NCBI RefSeq assembly: GCF_003626645.1
Contig: NZ_RBAM01000004.1
Span: 372,001-436,000 of the forward strand
Origin: Streptomyces klenkii
Lineage (GTDB): Bacteria > Actinomycetota > Actinomycetes > Streptomycetales > Streptomycetaceae
Length of the DNA: 64,000 bases
Reading direction: 5' to 3'
A model generated the notes under the pieces. That model was given only the letters and a program-made list of their open reading frames with translations, made no database searches and was not told the origin of the DNA. Of this stretch, positions 19,268 to 28,013 are shown in pieces. Numbering within the stretch: position 1 is the first letter of the stretch; the number at the start of each line of letters is the position of its first letter. A program made the translations under genes and the position numbers.

Positions 19268-19754
19268 CCACGCGAGCGCCCCCTCAGCACCGCCGGGCCC
19301 TCACGGGGGCGGGCCCGGCGACGCCGATCGTCTCGGCGGCGGGTATCGGGGCCCGGCCCTGGTGTGAGACCGGCACCGCCGGTCAGGGGGTGTGTGGTTG
19401 CTCGCCGCTGCGGCGGGAGTGGTTCGGGCGGTCCGCCCGGGAGGGCGTGCCCGGCGGCGCCGGTCGCCTGCCGGCGGGGTATCAGGGCCCGGCCCTGTTG
19501 AATCCGCCGCGGCGGTGATCGGCCACTGCGGCGGCGGTCGGCAGTGCCGATCCGCCGGCTGTGGGAGCGGCACCGCCGGTCAGGTTGGGGCGTGGTTGCG
19601 CGCCGTGGCGGCGGGAGTGGTTCGGGCGGTCCGCCCGAACAGGGCTGGTCCGGCGGTGCCGGGGTCGCCCCGGGCGGGGGCGCCGTCGGGTAGGCGGGTT
19701 CGGCGCAGGGCCTAGCATTCGGGCGTAGGGTCGTGGACAGGGAGGCGCAGGGCG
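19268..19754. repeat. Repeat-rich intergenic region between MFS and TetR genes
   Basis: No gene is seen. Two diverged copies of a roughly 95-bp block beginning CGGCACCGCCGGTCAGG start at 19371 and 19568, a period of 197 bp. Each contains GCGGGAGTGGTTCGGGCGG. In the second copy this forms the perfect palindrome GTTCGGGCGG-T-CCGCCCGAAC (about 19619-19639). A second pair with GGTATC(A/G)GGGCCCGGCCCT lies near 19341 and 19478. The hairpins could terminate the MFS transcript. The source of the duplication is unknown. Confidence 0.65.
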
Positions 19755-20534
19755 ATGGCGGGCGGCGGTAGGCAGACGAGCGGTCCGCGGACCAGTGTGT
19801 GGCTGGCCGGGAAGCCGGCATCCGCATCCGCCCCGCGCCGCGGGGACGACCAGGGCAACCTCGACCGCGACAGGATCGTCGCGGCGACCATCCGCCTCCT
19901 CGACGCCGAGGGCCTGGAGAAGTTCTCCATGCGGCGCCTCGCCACCGAGCTCGGCGTGACCGCCATGTCGGTCTACTGGTACGTCGACAACAAGGACGAC
20001 CTCCTCGAGTACGCCCTCGACGAGATCTGCGGCGAGATGGCGCTCCCGGACCTGTCCGACGAGCGCGCCGACTGGCGCGACCAGCTCCGCGGCCTGGCCG
20101 AGGCGTACCGCCGGACCCTCGCCGCCCACCCGTGGGCCCCGAGTCTCCTCGGCCGTTTCCTCAACCTCGGCCCCCGCTCGATGGCGTTCTCGAACGCCAC
20201 GCTGGCGGTGATGCGCCGCAGCGGCGTCCCCCACGACCGGCTCACCGGCGCGCTCGGCGCCGTCTTCCAGTTCGTCTACGGCTTCTGCACGATCGAGAAC
20301 CTGTACAAGGAGCGCTGCCGGGCCGCGGGCGTCAGCGAGGACGAGTACTTCCGCGAGGTCATCGGCGTCGTCCACGACAGCCCGGAGTGGACGGAGACCT
20401 ACCCGGAGGCCGCCGAGGTCACCGCGGACTGGGGCGAGCAGGGAAGCGTCGCGGAGATGCGGCACCGCGACTTCGAGTACGCCCTCGACACGGTGATCGC
20501 CGGCATCGAGGCCATGCGCGACCGCCCGAACTGA
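19755..20534 (+). CDS. TetR-family regulator (TetR_C type effector domain)
   Basis: This 259-residue regulator has its helix-turn-helix at about residues 54-85 (KFSMRRLATELGVTAMSVYWYVDNKDDL), preceded by a Gly/Ser/Arg-rich extension. The large C-terminal domain resembles that of tetracycline-type TetR proteins. The ATG has GGGAGG upstream. It probably controls the MFS gene upstream through the palindrome at 17711-17754, although the repeat-filled 490-bp gap means the two genes may be transcribed separately. Confidence 0.85.
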   Translation: MAGGGRQTSGPRTSVWLAGKPASASAPRRGDDQGNLDRDRIVAATIRLLDAEGLEKFSMRRLATELGVTAMSVYWYVDNKDDLLEYALDEICGEMALPDLSDERADWRDQLRGLAEAYRRTLAAHPWAPSLLGRFLNLGPRSMAFSNATLAVMRRSGVPHDRLTGALGAVFQFVYGFCTIENLYKERCRAAGVSEDEYFREVIGVVHDSPEWTETYPEAAEVTADWGEQGSVAEMRHRDFEYALDTVIAGIEAMRDRPN

Positions 20535-20560
20535 GCATCTGCGTACGGGGACACAACGAA

Positions 20561-20616
20561 GCCCCGGCGGTGGCGCGCAGGCCGTCCCCTGCCTTTGCGC
20601 GCGCCACCACCGGGGC
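20561..20616. terminator. Bidirectional terminator between convergent TetR and MFS genes
   Basis: Arms GCCCCGGCGGTGGCGCGCA (20561-20579) and TGCGCGCGCCACCACCGGGGC (20596-20616) pair over almost their full length with one small bulge. Confidence 0.75.
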
Positions 20617-20710
20617 CCGTCCCCGGGACCGTCATGCCGTTCGGGTCCCGGTTTCCGCCTGACCGGGGGCGCGTCTCCGCTCGATTCCGCGCCCCGGCCG
20701 ACGGGGTCTG

Positions 20711-22348
20711 TCAGCCGCCCTGCCGGGCGGTCTCCTTCTCTTCGGAGGAGGAGCCGGCCGCGGCGGCCGCTCCCGGCCGCCCCTGAAGCGCGACCTCCTT
20801 GATGAAGAGCGTCAGGACGAAGGCCAGCAGCGCGCACGGCGCCGCGTAGAGGAACACGTCGCCCACACCGTGCCCGTAGGCGCTCTCGACGACCGTGCGC
20901 AGCGGCGCGGGCATCGCGTCCAGCTTGGGGATGCCGCCGCCGGAGCCGCCGCCCTTGGCCGCGGCGGCCGCGCCCTGCGGGCCGAGCGCGGCGAGGCCGT
21001 CCTTGACGTAGTCCGTGACCCGGTTCCCGAGGACCGCGCCGAGCGCCGAGACGCCCACCGCGCCGCCGAGGGAGCGGAAGAAGGTGACGACGGAGCTCGC
21101 GGAGCCGAGGTCCTTCGGCGCGACCTGGTTCTGCGTGCAGAGCACCAGGTTCTGCATCATCATGCCCATGCCGAGGCCGACGAGCGCCATGAAGACGGCG
21201 AGGTGCCAGTACGGGGTGTCGTAGCGCATCGTGCCGAGCAGGCCGAGGCCCGCCGTGAGCAGCACGCCACCGGTGACCAGCCAGGCCTTCCAGCGGCCGG
21301 TCTTGGTGATGATCTGGCCGGAGATCGTCGACGACAGGAACAGGCCGGTGATCATCGGGATGGTCATCACGCCGGACATCGTCGGTGACTTGCCGCGCGC
21401 CAGCTGGAAGTACTGCGAGAAGAAGACCGTGCCGCTGAACATCGCGACGCCGACGAAGAGGCTCGCCGCCGACGACAGGGTGATCGTCTTGTTGCGGAAC
21501 AGCCGCAGCGGAATGATCGGTTCGGAGGCCTTGGACTCGACGAAGACGAAGATCGCGCCGAGCGCGATCGAGCCGCCGACCATGGCGTACGTCTGCCAGG
21601 AGATCCAGTCGTAGTTCTTGCCCGCGAGGGTGACCCACACCAGCAGCAGCGTGACCGAGGCGCTGATGAAGAACGCGCCCAGCCAGTCGACCTTCACGTT
21701 CCGCTTCACGACGGGGAGCTTCAGCGTCTTCTGGAGCACGATCAGCGCGATCACGGCGAACGGCACGCCGACGTAGAAGCACCAGCGCCAGCCGAGCCAG
21801 TCGGTGTCGGTGATGACGCCGCCGAGCAGCGGGCCGCCGACGGTGGCGACGGCGAAGGTCGCGCCGAGGTAGCCGCTGTAACGGCCGCGCTCGCGCGGGG
21901 AGATCATCGCCGCCATGATGATCTGGGCCAGGGCGGACAGGCCGCCCACGCCTATGCCCTGCACGGCGCGGCACGCGATGAGCGTGGCGGTGTTCTGCGA
22001 GAGGCCGGCCACGACCGAGCCCGCGACGTAGACGATCAGGGCTATCTGGACCAGCAGCTTCTTGCTGAAGAGATCGGAGAGCTTGCCCCAGAGCGGGGTG
22101 GACGCGGTCATCGCCAGGAGCGAGGCCGTGACGACCCAGGTGTAGGAGGACTGGCTCCCGTGCAGATCGGAGATGATCTCCGGCAGCGCGTTGGAGACGA
22201 TCGTCGAGGACAGGATGGCGACGAACATGCCGAGCAGCAGCCCGGACAGCGCCTCCATGATCTGCCGGTGAGTCATGGGGGAGCCGGCGTCCTGGCCGCC
22301 GTGCTTGGCGTGGCCGCCCCCCACACCGGCCGGTGTGGTCGTAGCCAT
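20711..22348 (-). CDS. MFS drug exporter (DHA2 family)
   Basis: This 545-residue exporter has about 14 hydrophobic segments, motif D1-like sequence AILSSTIVSNALPEI, loop motif GKLSDLFSKK and motif C-like TVGGPLLGGVI. The N-terminus is Gly/His-rich, encoded partly by a perfect 18-bp palindrome (CCACACCGG/CCGGTGTGG). The C-terminal tail is Ala/Ser/Glu-rich. The ATG has AAAGGAA upstream. It lies 108 bp downstream of a MarR gene on the same strand and is probably in its operon. Substrate unknown. Confidence 0.9.
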   Translation of the reverse strand: MATTTPAGVGGGHAKHGGQDAGSPMTHRQIMEALSGLLLGMFVAILSSTIVSNALPEIISDLHGSQSSYTWVVTASLLAMTASTPLWGKLSDLFSKKLLVQIALIVYVAGSVVAGLSQNTATLIACRAVQGIGVGGLSALAQIIMAAMISPRERGRYSGYLGATFAVATVGGPLLGGVITDTDWLGWRWCFYVGVPFAVIALIVLQKTLKLPVVKRNVKVDWLGAFFISASVTLLLVWVTLAGKNYDWISWQTYAMVGGSIALGAIFVFVESKASEPIIPLRLFRNKTITLSSAASLFVGVAMFSGTVFFSQYFQLARGKSPTMSGVMTIPMITGLFLSSTISGQIITKTGRWKAWLVTGGVLLTAGLGLLGTMRYDTPYWHLAVFMALVGLGMGMMMQNLVLCTQNQVAPKDLGSASSVVTFFRSLGGAVGVSALGAVLGNRVTDYVKDGLAALGPQGAAAAAKGGGSGGGIPKLDAMPAPLRTVVESAYGHGVGDVFLYAAPCALLAFVLTLFIKEVALQGRPGAAAAAGSSSEEKETARQGG

Positions 22349-22456
22349 GAAGTTCCTTTGCGGTGAGAGTGCGAATTGCGAAGGTGAGTGCGGGTCGTGG
22401 TGCGTGTCTCGGTGCGACGCGTGCGGGTGTGTGCGTCCGCGGGGGTCCGTACGGGC

Positions 22457-22897
22457 CTACGTACGGGGCCGGCAGCCGTCGAAGCTGTCGCGGAACCGGC
22501 CGAGCAGCTCGATCAGCCGGCCGACGTCCTCCGCCGGCCAGTCCCGCAGGCAGGTTGCGAGCGCCTGGGTGTAGCGCCCGGAGACCTGCCGGAGCAGGGC
22601 TTCGCCGCCGGGGCTGATGCGCAGCAGCCGGGACCGCCGGTCCGCGGGGTCGGGGTGCCGTTCGAGCCAGCCCCGGGCCTCCGCGTACGCGACGTGCCGG
22701 CTGGTCACCGACATGTCGATCAGCAGGAGCTCGGCCAGCTTGCCCATGCGCATCTCGCCGTACTGCCGCAGCACCGTCAGCACGAAGGCCGCGGCCGGCG
22801 AGCAGTCCGCCGGGAGTACGCGGGCGAGGTCGCGCCGGACGGCGGCGACGGCGCTGAGCTGCCGGGCGAGCTCTTCGTACTGCTCCTGCTCGGCCAT
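22457..22897 (-). CDS. MarR-family repressor
   Basis: This 146-residue protein has the MarR winged helix at about 45-110 (RMGKLAELLLIDMSVTSRHVAYAEARGWLERHPDPADRRSRLLRISP), with the conserved D-x-R-x-x-R wing. ATG 22897 is preferred because GGGGGG lies just upstream; a GTG at 22912 would add five residues. Two inverted repeats upstream are its probable operators, and the MFS gene downstream its probable target. Confidence 0.88.
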   Translation of the reverse strand: MAEQEQYEELARQLSAVAAVRRDLARVLPADCSPAAAFVLTVLRQYGEMRMGKLAELLLIDMSVTSRHVAYAEARGWLERHPDPADRRSRLLRISPGGEALLRQVSGRYTQALATCLRDWPAEDVGRLIELLGRFRDSFDGCRPRT

Positions 22898-22916
22898 GCG
22901 CCCCCCACCCACTTCA

Positions 22917-22962
22917 GTTGCTTAGGGCAACGATGTAACCAGAATTTGGTTGCTATAGGCAA
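22917..22962. promoter_or_regulatory. Paired MarR-type operators
   Basis: GTTGC-TTAGG-GCAAC (22917-22931) and TTGC-TATAG-GCAA (22950-22962) are inverted repeats with the same five-base spacer and half-site TTGC, centred 32 bp apart. They lie directly upstream of the marR gene, as expected for autoregulation. Confidence 0.72.
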
Positions 22963-23120
22963 GTGAAAAGTGGTTTCCGTGGGTAAAGGTAGGGCCAAGG
23001 ATCCCCAGGGGGCTGTAAAGCCGCAGGTCGGGAGCGAAGTGGACGGAGTGCCTCAGTGGGTCGGTGTGCTGGGCGGGGCGCTGCGCACCGCCCGCCCCTC
23101 CTTCGCTAGGGTCCTGGCCT

Positions 23121-23348
23121 ATGGCCAACCCCCATCAGCAGAACCCCGAGAGCTACGACCCCGCGGGCAGCACGCAGATGTTCCGCGCCTTCGTCGACGA
23201 GGGGCAGGGCGGCCCCGCGAGCCCCGCGGGCAGCAGGCGCGCGGCGCCGGCGCCCACCCGGTCCTCCGGCCCCCGCGCCGGAGTGGTCGTCGGAGTGATC
23301 GCGGCCGTCGCCGTCGTCGCGGCGGTGGTCTGGCTCGCGCTGGGCTAG
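23121..23348 (+). CDS. Small single-pass membrane protein
   Basis: This 75-residue protein is not assigned to a named family. It has a polar N-terminus (ANPHQQNPESYDPAGSTQMF) and a C-terminal hydrophobic helix at about 53-74 (AGVVVGVIAAVAVVAAVVWLALG), so it would be tail-anchored with most of its residues cytoplasmic. TAGGGT lies eight bases before the ATG and no Shine-Dalgarno sequence is visible, suggesting a nearly leaderless mRNA. Function unknown. Confidence 0.7.
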   Translation: MANPHQQNPESYDPAGSTQMFRAFVDEGQGGPASPAGSRRAAPAPTRSSGPRAGVVVGVIAAVAVVAAVVWLALG

Positions 23349-23374
23349 CGCTGGGCCGGCCCCACTGCCCTTAC

Positions 23375-23432
23375 GCGTCCACCTTTACGTCTCACCTTTA
23401 CGTTCCTACCTCTACGTCTCCACCTTCACGTC
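23375..23432. repeat. Degenerate 13-15-bp tandem repeats with a TTTACG core
   Basis: Five copies of a unit like CCACCTTTACGTCT lie end to end, running across the stop codon of the leftward lipoprotein gene. The repeat shapes the C-terminus of that protein (RDVKVET). Confidence 0.6.
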
Positions 23433-24248
23433 GCGCGTCTCGACGTGCATGCCCCACGGCACGCGCCACGCGTCGACGCACACGGCCCACGTCCCCTCGA
23501 CCGCCGCGCCCGCCTCGATCGGCACCGGGAGCGGCTGCGACGAGGTGAGGGTGGCCCAGTCGATGCCGAACAGGTCGATCACGTGCGTGCCGAAGGTGAC
23601 GGTGCCCGTGGTGACGGGGCTGCCGCCGGAGTTGGTGAGCGGCACCGTGACCTTCTCGCACCAGCGCCGGGCCTCGTCGTCCGCCGACCGGCGCGGTGTG
23701 CCGGCGTCGATCCGGGCCGGCGCGGGCGGCCGGCCGCCGTCGCCGGGCGGTCGCGAAGGCTGAGAGGGCTGCGAAGGCCGTGAAGGCTGTGAGGGCCTTC
23801 CGGGAGACGACGGGGTGGTCGCGGGCGCCGAGGGGCGCACGGGGCCGGTGCGTGAGGGGGACGACGGGTCCCGAGCGCCGGTACGGGGATCGGTGCCGTG
23901 ACCGGAGGACGGTGCACCGCCGTCGTGCGGCCCTGCTGACGAAGGCGGCGAGGGTGGCGCGGCGGGTGAAGAGGGCGCGGACGGCGCGGAGGCCGGGGGC
24001 CTGGAGCGGCCCGGGCCGGGAGAGCCCGATGTGCGGCCGGGTGGTGCCGCGGGCAAGGAGTAGAGCTCGACGCCCTGATCGGGCGGAACGGCTCCGCCCA
24101 CCGGGTGGGAGGACGAGCCGGGGCCTGCCGCCTCGGAGGCGACGTAGGCGTCGCGGTCGGTGCCGCCGCAACCTGCGAGAACGGCTCCCAGGGCGAGTGC
24201 GGCCGCCGCGGCTGAGGCGGATGCGGAGACGATCGTCTTCCGTCGCAT
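23412..24248 (-). CDS. Secreted lipoprotein with Pro/Ser-rich linker
   Basis: This 278-residue protein begins with a lipoprotein signal and lipobox (ALGAVLAGCGG, Cys27), so it should be exported and lipid-anchored outside the membrane. Residues 60-190 are a Pro/Ser/Gly-rich low-complexity linker containing RPSQPSRPSQPSQPSRP. The C-terminal part, about 195-278, is a compact beta-rich domain with two cysteines (RRWCEKVTVPLTNSGG ... EGTWAVCVDAWRVPWG), which I do not recognise. It is a single-gene unit. Confidence 0.8.
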   Translation of the reverse strand: MRRKTIVSASASAAAAALALGAVLAGCGGTDRDAYVASEAAGPGSSSHPVGGAVPPDQGVELYSLPAAPPGRTSGSPGPGRSRPPASAPSAPSSPAAPPSPPSSAGPHDGGAPSSGHGTDPRTGARDPSSPSRTGPVRPSAPATTPSSPGRPSQPSRPSQPSQPSRPPGDGGRPPAPARIDAGTPRRSADDEARRWCEKVTVPLTNSGGSPVTTGTVTFGTHVIDLFGIDWATLTSSQPLPVPIEAGAAVEGTWAVCVDAWRVPWGMHVETRDVKVET

Positions 24249-24414
24249 CGGCCCAGTGTGGCTGACGGTCAGTCAGGAGTACAGGGTCGGGTGGTGCGGA
24301 GCGGCGATCCCCCGTGCGGCTCGCCGTGGGGTGGGTAGTGGTCGTGAGCGGGGCAGTGGTCGTTGGCGGTCGGTGGTGAGTGATCCCCCGTGAAGATCCC
24401 CCGTGGCAGTGGGC

Positions 24415-25248
24415 CTAGTCCGCGATGAGTCCTTCGCGGAGCTGCGACAGCGTCCTGGTCAGGAGCCGGGACACGTGCATCTGGGAGATGCCGACCTCCT
24501 CGCCGATCTGCGACTGCGTCATATTGGCGAAGAAGCGCAGCATGATGATCTGCCGCTCCCGCGGTGGCAGTTTGGCCAGCAGGGGTTTGAGCGACTCGCG
24601 GTACTCGACGCCCTCCAGCGCGCTGTCCTCGTAGCCGAGCCGGTCCGCCAGGGAGCCCTCGCCGCCGTCGTCCTCGGGGGAGGGCGAGTCGAGCGAGCTG
24701 GCGGTGTAGGCGTTGCCCACGGCCAGGCCGTCGACGACGTCGTCCTCGGAGACGCCCAGGCACAGGGCCAGTTCGGGGACGGTCGGCGAGCGGTCGAGCT
24801 TCTGTGCGAGCTCGTCGCTGGCCTTGGTGAGCGCGAGGCGCAGCTCCTGGAGCCGGCGCGGCACGCGCACCGACCAACTCGTGTCCCGGAAGAACCGCTT
24901 GATCTCGCCCACGACCGTCGGCATGGCGAAGGTGGGGAACTCCACCCCCCGTTCGCAGTCGAACCGGTCGATCGCCTTGATCAGGCCGATCGTGCCGACC
25001 TGGACGATGTCCTCCATGGGCTCGTTGCGGCTGCGGAAGCGGGCGGCCGCGTAGCGCACGAGGGGGAGGTTGAGCTCGATCAGGGTGTCGCGGACGTAGG
25101 CGCGCTCCGCGCTGTCCCGGTCGAGCGTGGCCAGGCGCAAGAAGAGGGAACGGGAGAGGGTGCGGGTGTCGATGGATTCGCAGTCGTCGAGCACGGCGTG
25201 CGGTGCGTCGGTGGCGAGCACCTTCGCGCTGCCCAGGTCTACGGACAT
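24415..25248 (-). CDS. sigN: SigB/SigF-type alternative sigma factor (probable SigN)
   Basis: This 277-residue protein is a group 3 sigma factor of the SigB/SigF/SigG class, with regions 2 ([34 protein letters not shown]), 3 and 4 ([20 protein letters not shown]) intact. A second, closely related sigma gene lies directly upstream, matching the tandem sigN-sigF arrangement of Streptomyces; the symbol rests on that order and on the shorter N-terminus. Start ATG 25248 has AAGGGGG upstream. A sigma-B-class promoter lies 68-90 bp upstream. Such sigmas act in spore development and stress and are often controlled by anti-sigma/STAS pairs. Confidence 0.82.
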   Translation of the reverse strand: MSVDLGSAKVLATDAPHAVLDDCESIDTRTLSRSLFLRLATLDRDSAERAYVRDTLIELNLPLVRYAAARFRSRNEPMEDIVQVGTIGLIKAIDRFDCERGVEFPTFAMPTVVGEIKRFFRDTSWSVRVPRRLQELRLALTKASDELAQKLDRSPTVPELALCLGVSEDDVVDGLAVGNAYTASSLDSPSPEDDGGEGSLADRLGYEDSALEGVEYRESLKPLLAKLPPRERQIIMLRFFANMTQSQIGEEVGISQMHVSRLLTRTLSQLREGLIAD

Positions 25249-25315
25249 GCCACCCCCTTGAGGTCGCGGACGGGTCACAGCGGGCCCCTCGCACGAGGGG
25301 TTGGCCCCCACCTGA

Positions 25316-25341
25316 ATACCGGAGGCCGAGCTGTGGCAAAC
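25316..25341 (-). promoter_or_regulatory. Candidate SigB/SigF-class promoter of the sigN-like gene
   Basis: On the minus strand GTTTG at the -35 position (25341-25337) is followed after 16 bp from GTTT by CGGTAT (25321-25316). This is close to the GTTT-N14-16-GGGTAT consensus of this sigma class, so the sigma gene may be autoregulated or driven by its neighbour. Confidence 0.55.
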
Positions 25342-25435
25342 GCAGTTCCAGCAGAATGTCACATGTCGGCAACGCGCTGTAGCGTCAAGTCGACATATCT
25401 GCCGCCTCGTATGGGGAGGGGGTCACCCATGAGGG

Positions 25436-26398
25436 TTAGGCTTCGATTCGATTTGCGGACCGCAGCCGCGCGAAGCTCCGCGAGAGCAGCCGGGATACGT
25501 GCATCTGCGAGACGCCCAGCTCCGCGCTGATCTGGGACTGCGTCAGATTGCTGTAATAGCGGAGCAGCAGAATGCGCTGCTCGCGCTCCGGCAGCTGTAC
25601 GAGCAGGTGGCGCACGAGGTCCCGGTGTTCGACCCCGGCGAGGGCGGGGTCCTCGTAGCCGAGCCGGTCCAGCAGGCCGGGCAGCCCGTCGCCCTCCTGC
25701 GCGGCCTCCAGCGAGGTGGCGTGGTACGAGCGGCCGGCCTCGATGCAGGCCAGCACCTCGTCCTCGGGGATCCGCAGCCGCTCGGCGATCTCGGCGGTGG
25801 TGGGCGTGCGGCCGTGCAGCACCGTCAGGTCCTCGCTGGCGCCGTTGACCTGCACCCACAGCTCGTGCAGCCGGCGCGGCACGTGCACGGTGCGGACGTT
25901 GTCGCGGAAGTAGCGCTTGATCTCGCCGACCACGGTCGGCATCGCGAAGGTCGGGAACTGCACCCCGCGGTCCGGGTCGAACCGGTCGATGGCGTTGATC
26001 AGGCCGATCGTGCCGACCTGAATCACGTCCTCCATGGGTTCGTTGCGGCTGCGGAAGCGGGCGGCGGCGTAGCGGACGAGGGGGAGGTTGGCCTCGATGA
26101 GCGCGGCCCGCACCCGGGCGTGCTCGGGCGTGCCGGGCTCCAGGCCGATGAACTCCTTGAAGAGCACCTGGGTGAGCGCCCTGGCGTCCGCGCCGCGGCT
26201 CCTGGGGTGATCGGGGTCGGCGGCCTCGGGGGAGCCGGAGGTGCCGGGAGCGTCGGGGGCATCGGAGGCATCGGGCGCATCGGGGGCGCGGGAAGGGGGC
26301 TCAAGAGAGCCGGGTCCGGGGTCCGGGCGCTGAGCAGGGGTTTCCTGGAAGGGGGCTTCGGGGACGGTTCGGGCCGACACGGTTCTGCCACCCTTCAT
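25436..26398 (-). CDS. sigF: SigB/SigF-type alternative sigma factor (probable SigF)
   Basis: This protein of about 320 residues has the same sigma-2/3/4 layout as its neighbour and shares long identical stretches ([33 protein letters not shown]). It adds a 75-residue Pro/Ala/Asp-rich N-terminal tail ([19 protein letters not shown]). In Streptomyces SigF drives late sporulation genes. The start is uncertain: ATG 26398 is chosen, but GTG 26380, after AAGGGTGG, is also possible. An inverted repeat TGCAC-TGT-GTGCA (26443-26455) lies upstream. Confidence 0.8.
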   Translation of the reverse strand: MKGGRTVSARTVPEAPFQETPAQRPDPGPGSLEPPSRAPDAPDASDAPDAPGTSGSPEAADPDHPRSRGADARALTQVLFKEFIGLEPGTPEHARVRAALIEANLPLVRYAAARFRSRNEPMEDVIQVGTIGLINAIDRFDPDRGVQFPTFAMPTVVGEIKRYFRDNVRTVHVPRRLHELWVQVNGASEDLTVLHGRTPTTAEIAERLRIPEDEVLACIEAGRSYHATSLEAAQEGDGLPGLLDRLGYEDPALAGVEHRDLVRHLLVQLPEREQRILLLRYYSNLTQSQISAELGVSQMHVSRLLSRSFARLRSANRIEA

Positions 26399-26486
26399 GG
26401 TCAACTCATCCGGCAAAAGCGGTCATAGCATCACAAGACATGTGCACTGTGTGCAAGAACCCCATAACATCGTGTTGACCATAAAA

Positions 26487-26517
26487 ACGGCCCCTCGCCA
26501 AGGTGGCGAGGGGCCGT
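26487..26517 (-). terminator. Rho-independent terminator of the Dabb operon
   Basis: A perfect 13-bp stem ACGGCCCCTCGCC / GGCGAGGGGCCGT with a five-base loop is followed, in the minus direction, by a T-run. It is the most classical terminator in the window. Confidence 0.9.
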
Positions 26518-26530
26518 GCGCTGCGGGCGC

Positions 26531-26824
26531 TCAGAAGGGGTAGTCGGCGATCACCCAAGTGGCGAATTCGCGCCACTGCGCGACGCCCGCCTGATGCGCC
26601 GGGTGGTCCAGGTAGCGCTGGAGCGCCTCGGCGTCGTCGACGGCCGAGTTGATGGCGAAGTCGTAGGCGATCGGCCGGTCGGAGATGTTCCAGGCGCACT
26701 CCCAGAAGCGGAGCTCCGGGATCGCCTTCTCCAGCTCCTCGAACGCCTGTACCCCGGCGACGACGCGCGGGTCGTCGCGCCGGACGCCCTCGTTGAGCTT
26801 GAACAGGACGAGATGACGAATCAC
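26531..26824 (-). CDS. Dabb (stress-responsive alpha/beta-barrel) domain protein
   Basis: This 97-residue protein matches the dimeric Dabb fold (MIRHLVLFKLNEGV ... FEELEKAIPELRFWECAWNIS ... YDFAINSAVDDAEALQRYLDHPAHQ). Family members are small ferredoxin-like dimers, some of them enzymes, many without known substrate. The GTG start has GGAGGC six bases upstream. It lies 24 bp downstream of a tiny membrane-protein gene and is followed by a strong terminator, so the two form an operon. Confidence 0.87.
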   Translation of the reverse strand: MIRHLVLFKLNEGVRRDDPRVVAGVQAFEELEKAIPELRFWECAWNISDRPIAYDFAINSAVDDAEALQRYLDHPAHQAGVAQWREFATWVIADYPF

Positions 26825-26848
26825 GGCACTGCCTCCACGCCGGGTCTG

Positions 26849-27013
26849 TCAGCTGATCAGCTGGGTCATGAACTCGCCGACGCTCTTGGCGGCGTCCGAG
26901 ATGCCCTCGAACCCTATCTGGACGATCTCGGCCGACCGCTTGGGGGAGTGGATGATGGTGTAGGCCACGAAAATCCCGAGCGCCCAGAGCGTGATCTTCT
27001 TCGCCTTCTCCAC
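26849..27013 (-). CDS. 54-residue single-pass membrane protein
   Basis: This very small protein has a basic N-terminus (VEKAKK), a hydrophobic helix at about 7-22 (ITLWALGIFVAYTIIH) and an amphipathic C-terminus (SAEIVQIGFEGISDAAKSVGEFMTQLIS). The GTG start is supported by GGGAGGGAG about eight bases upstream. A TAGACT -10-like hexamer lies at 27068-27063 on the minus strand. Its position directly before the Dabb gene suggests a two-gene operon. Function unknown. Confidence 0.7.
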   Translation of the reverse strand: MEKAKKITLWALGIFVAYTIIHSPKRSAEIVQIGFEGISDAAKSVGEFMTQLIS

Positions 27014-27553
27014 GGCGCACTCCCTCCCCGGTGATCCCCGTGATCCCCTTCTCCGGTGGCGGAGTCTAACCGTACGTTTGCCCGAATGCCGGGAACGTGC
27101 CCGCTTCCTCACATGGCTTTTAAGGACCAAAGGCCCGCCAAGCAGGGCCCTTCGCCGTACGGGAGCGGACGGGGCGGGGCGGAGGATGGGGGGTGCCCGT
27201 ACCGGATCTGGCAGGAATCCGCCGGGCAGGGACATGGCCTCACTGCGGGGTCCGGGCCGCGCGATTCCCCCCGACTGCGGCCCGTACTTGGAGGCCGTGA
27301 CCCCGCCGGGGGAAGCGGCTGTCCCCCCGATGCCGCTTCCCCCGACCTGCACTTCTCCCTCTGCTCTCCCCCGTGCCTTCTCCTTCGAGCGCCCGCGCCC
27401 GCGTGCGCCCCGTGCGGCGCGCCTGTACGCGAGATGACAGCTTTGCGTCGAAGGTGAGATCCGCCTACTGCGGGGGCACCAGAAAGGTATCCGGCAACCG
27501 GCGGATGCACGGTGCCGGAAGTGAGGGGCAGAGGGAGGTCGGTGAGGGGCGAC
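27014..27553. other. 540-bp intergenic region between divergent units
   Basis: No gene with proper codon bias is seen on either strand. It must hold the promoters of the leftward membrane-protein/Dabb operon (TAGACT near 27065) and of the rightward STAS gene, for which I see no convincing consensus. The centre, 27250-27420, is pyrimidine-rich. Confidence 0.5.
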
Positions 27554-27988
27554 ATGGGCGCGCAAGAGCCCGCCTTCGCCATGCGGGAGCGTGTGGCGTG
27601 CGGCGCGATCATCATTGAACTGCACGGTGAGCTGGACATCTTGGCGGAGCAGGAGCTCGGGCCGCGCGTGGACGCGCTGACCGAGCGGGGCCGCGCCGAT
27701 ATCGTGATCGACCTCCGCCGGGTGACCTTCCTGGACGCGAGCGGGCTCCGCCTGCTGCTCAGAGCCCGGCACCGCATGCTCTGCCGGGGCGGGCGGCTGC
27801 GGGTGGTGCGGGGAGTGCCGCGCGTGTCCCGGGTGATGCGGGTGTCGGGGGTGGACGCGGCCTTCGACATCGTGGACGCCTTCCCGCCGCCCGCTCCGGC
27901 CGCCCCGGCGGTCCCGTCCGTACAGCTCGTACAGACGGAGTTCGCGGCGGCGGAGGAGCCCGGCCCGCGGGACGGGAGCGTCGCCTGA
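27554..27988 (+). CDS. STAS-domain anti-sigma factor antagonist
   Basis: This 144-residue protein is a SpoIIAA/RsbV-type anti-anti-sigma factor. The STAS fold spans about residues 12-115 and keeps the phosphorylation loop VTFLDASGLRLLL with Ser63. When unphosphorylated, such proteins bind an anti-sigma kinase and free its sigma factor. The neighbouring SigF/SigN-type sigmas are natural candidates, although no anti-sigma kinase is encoded nearby. The C-terminus is a Pro/Ala-rich tail. Start ATG 27554 has GAGGGG upstream; GTG 27542 with GGGAGG is an alternative. Confidence 0.87.
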   Translation: MGAQEPAFAMRERVACGAIIIELHGELDILAEQELGPRVDALTERGRADIVIDLRRVTFLDASGLRLLLRARHRMLCRGGRLRVVRGVPRVSRVMRVSGVDAAFDIVDAFPPPAPAAPAVPSVQLVQTEFAAAEEPGPRDGSVA

Positions 27989-28013
27989 GGAGGCACTGAG
28001 GGGTCAGGGCCCT

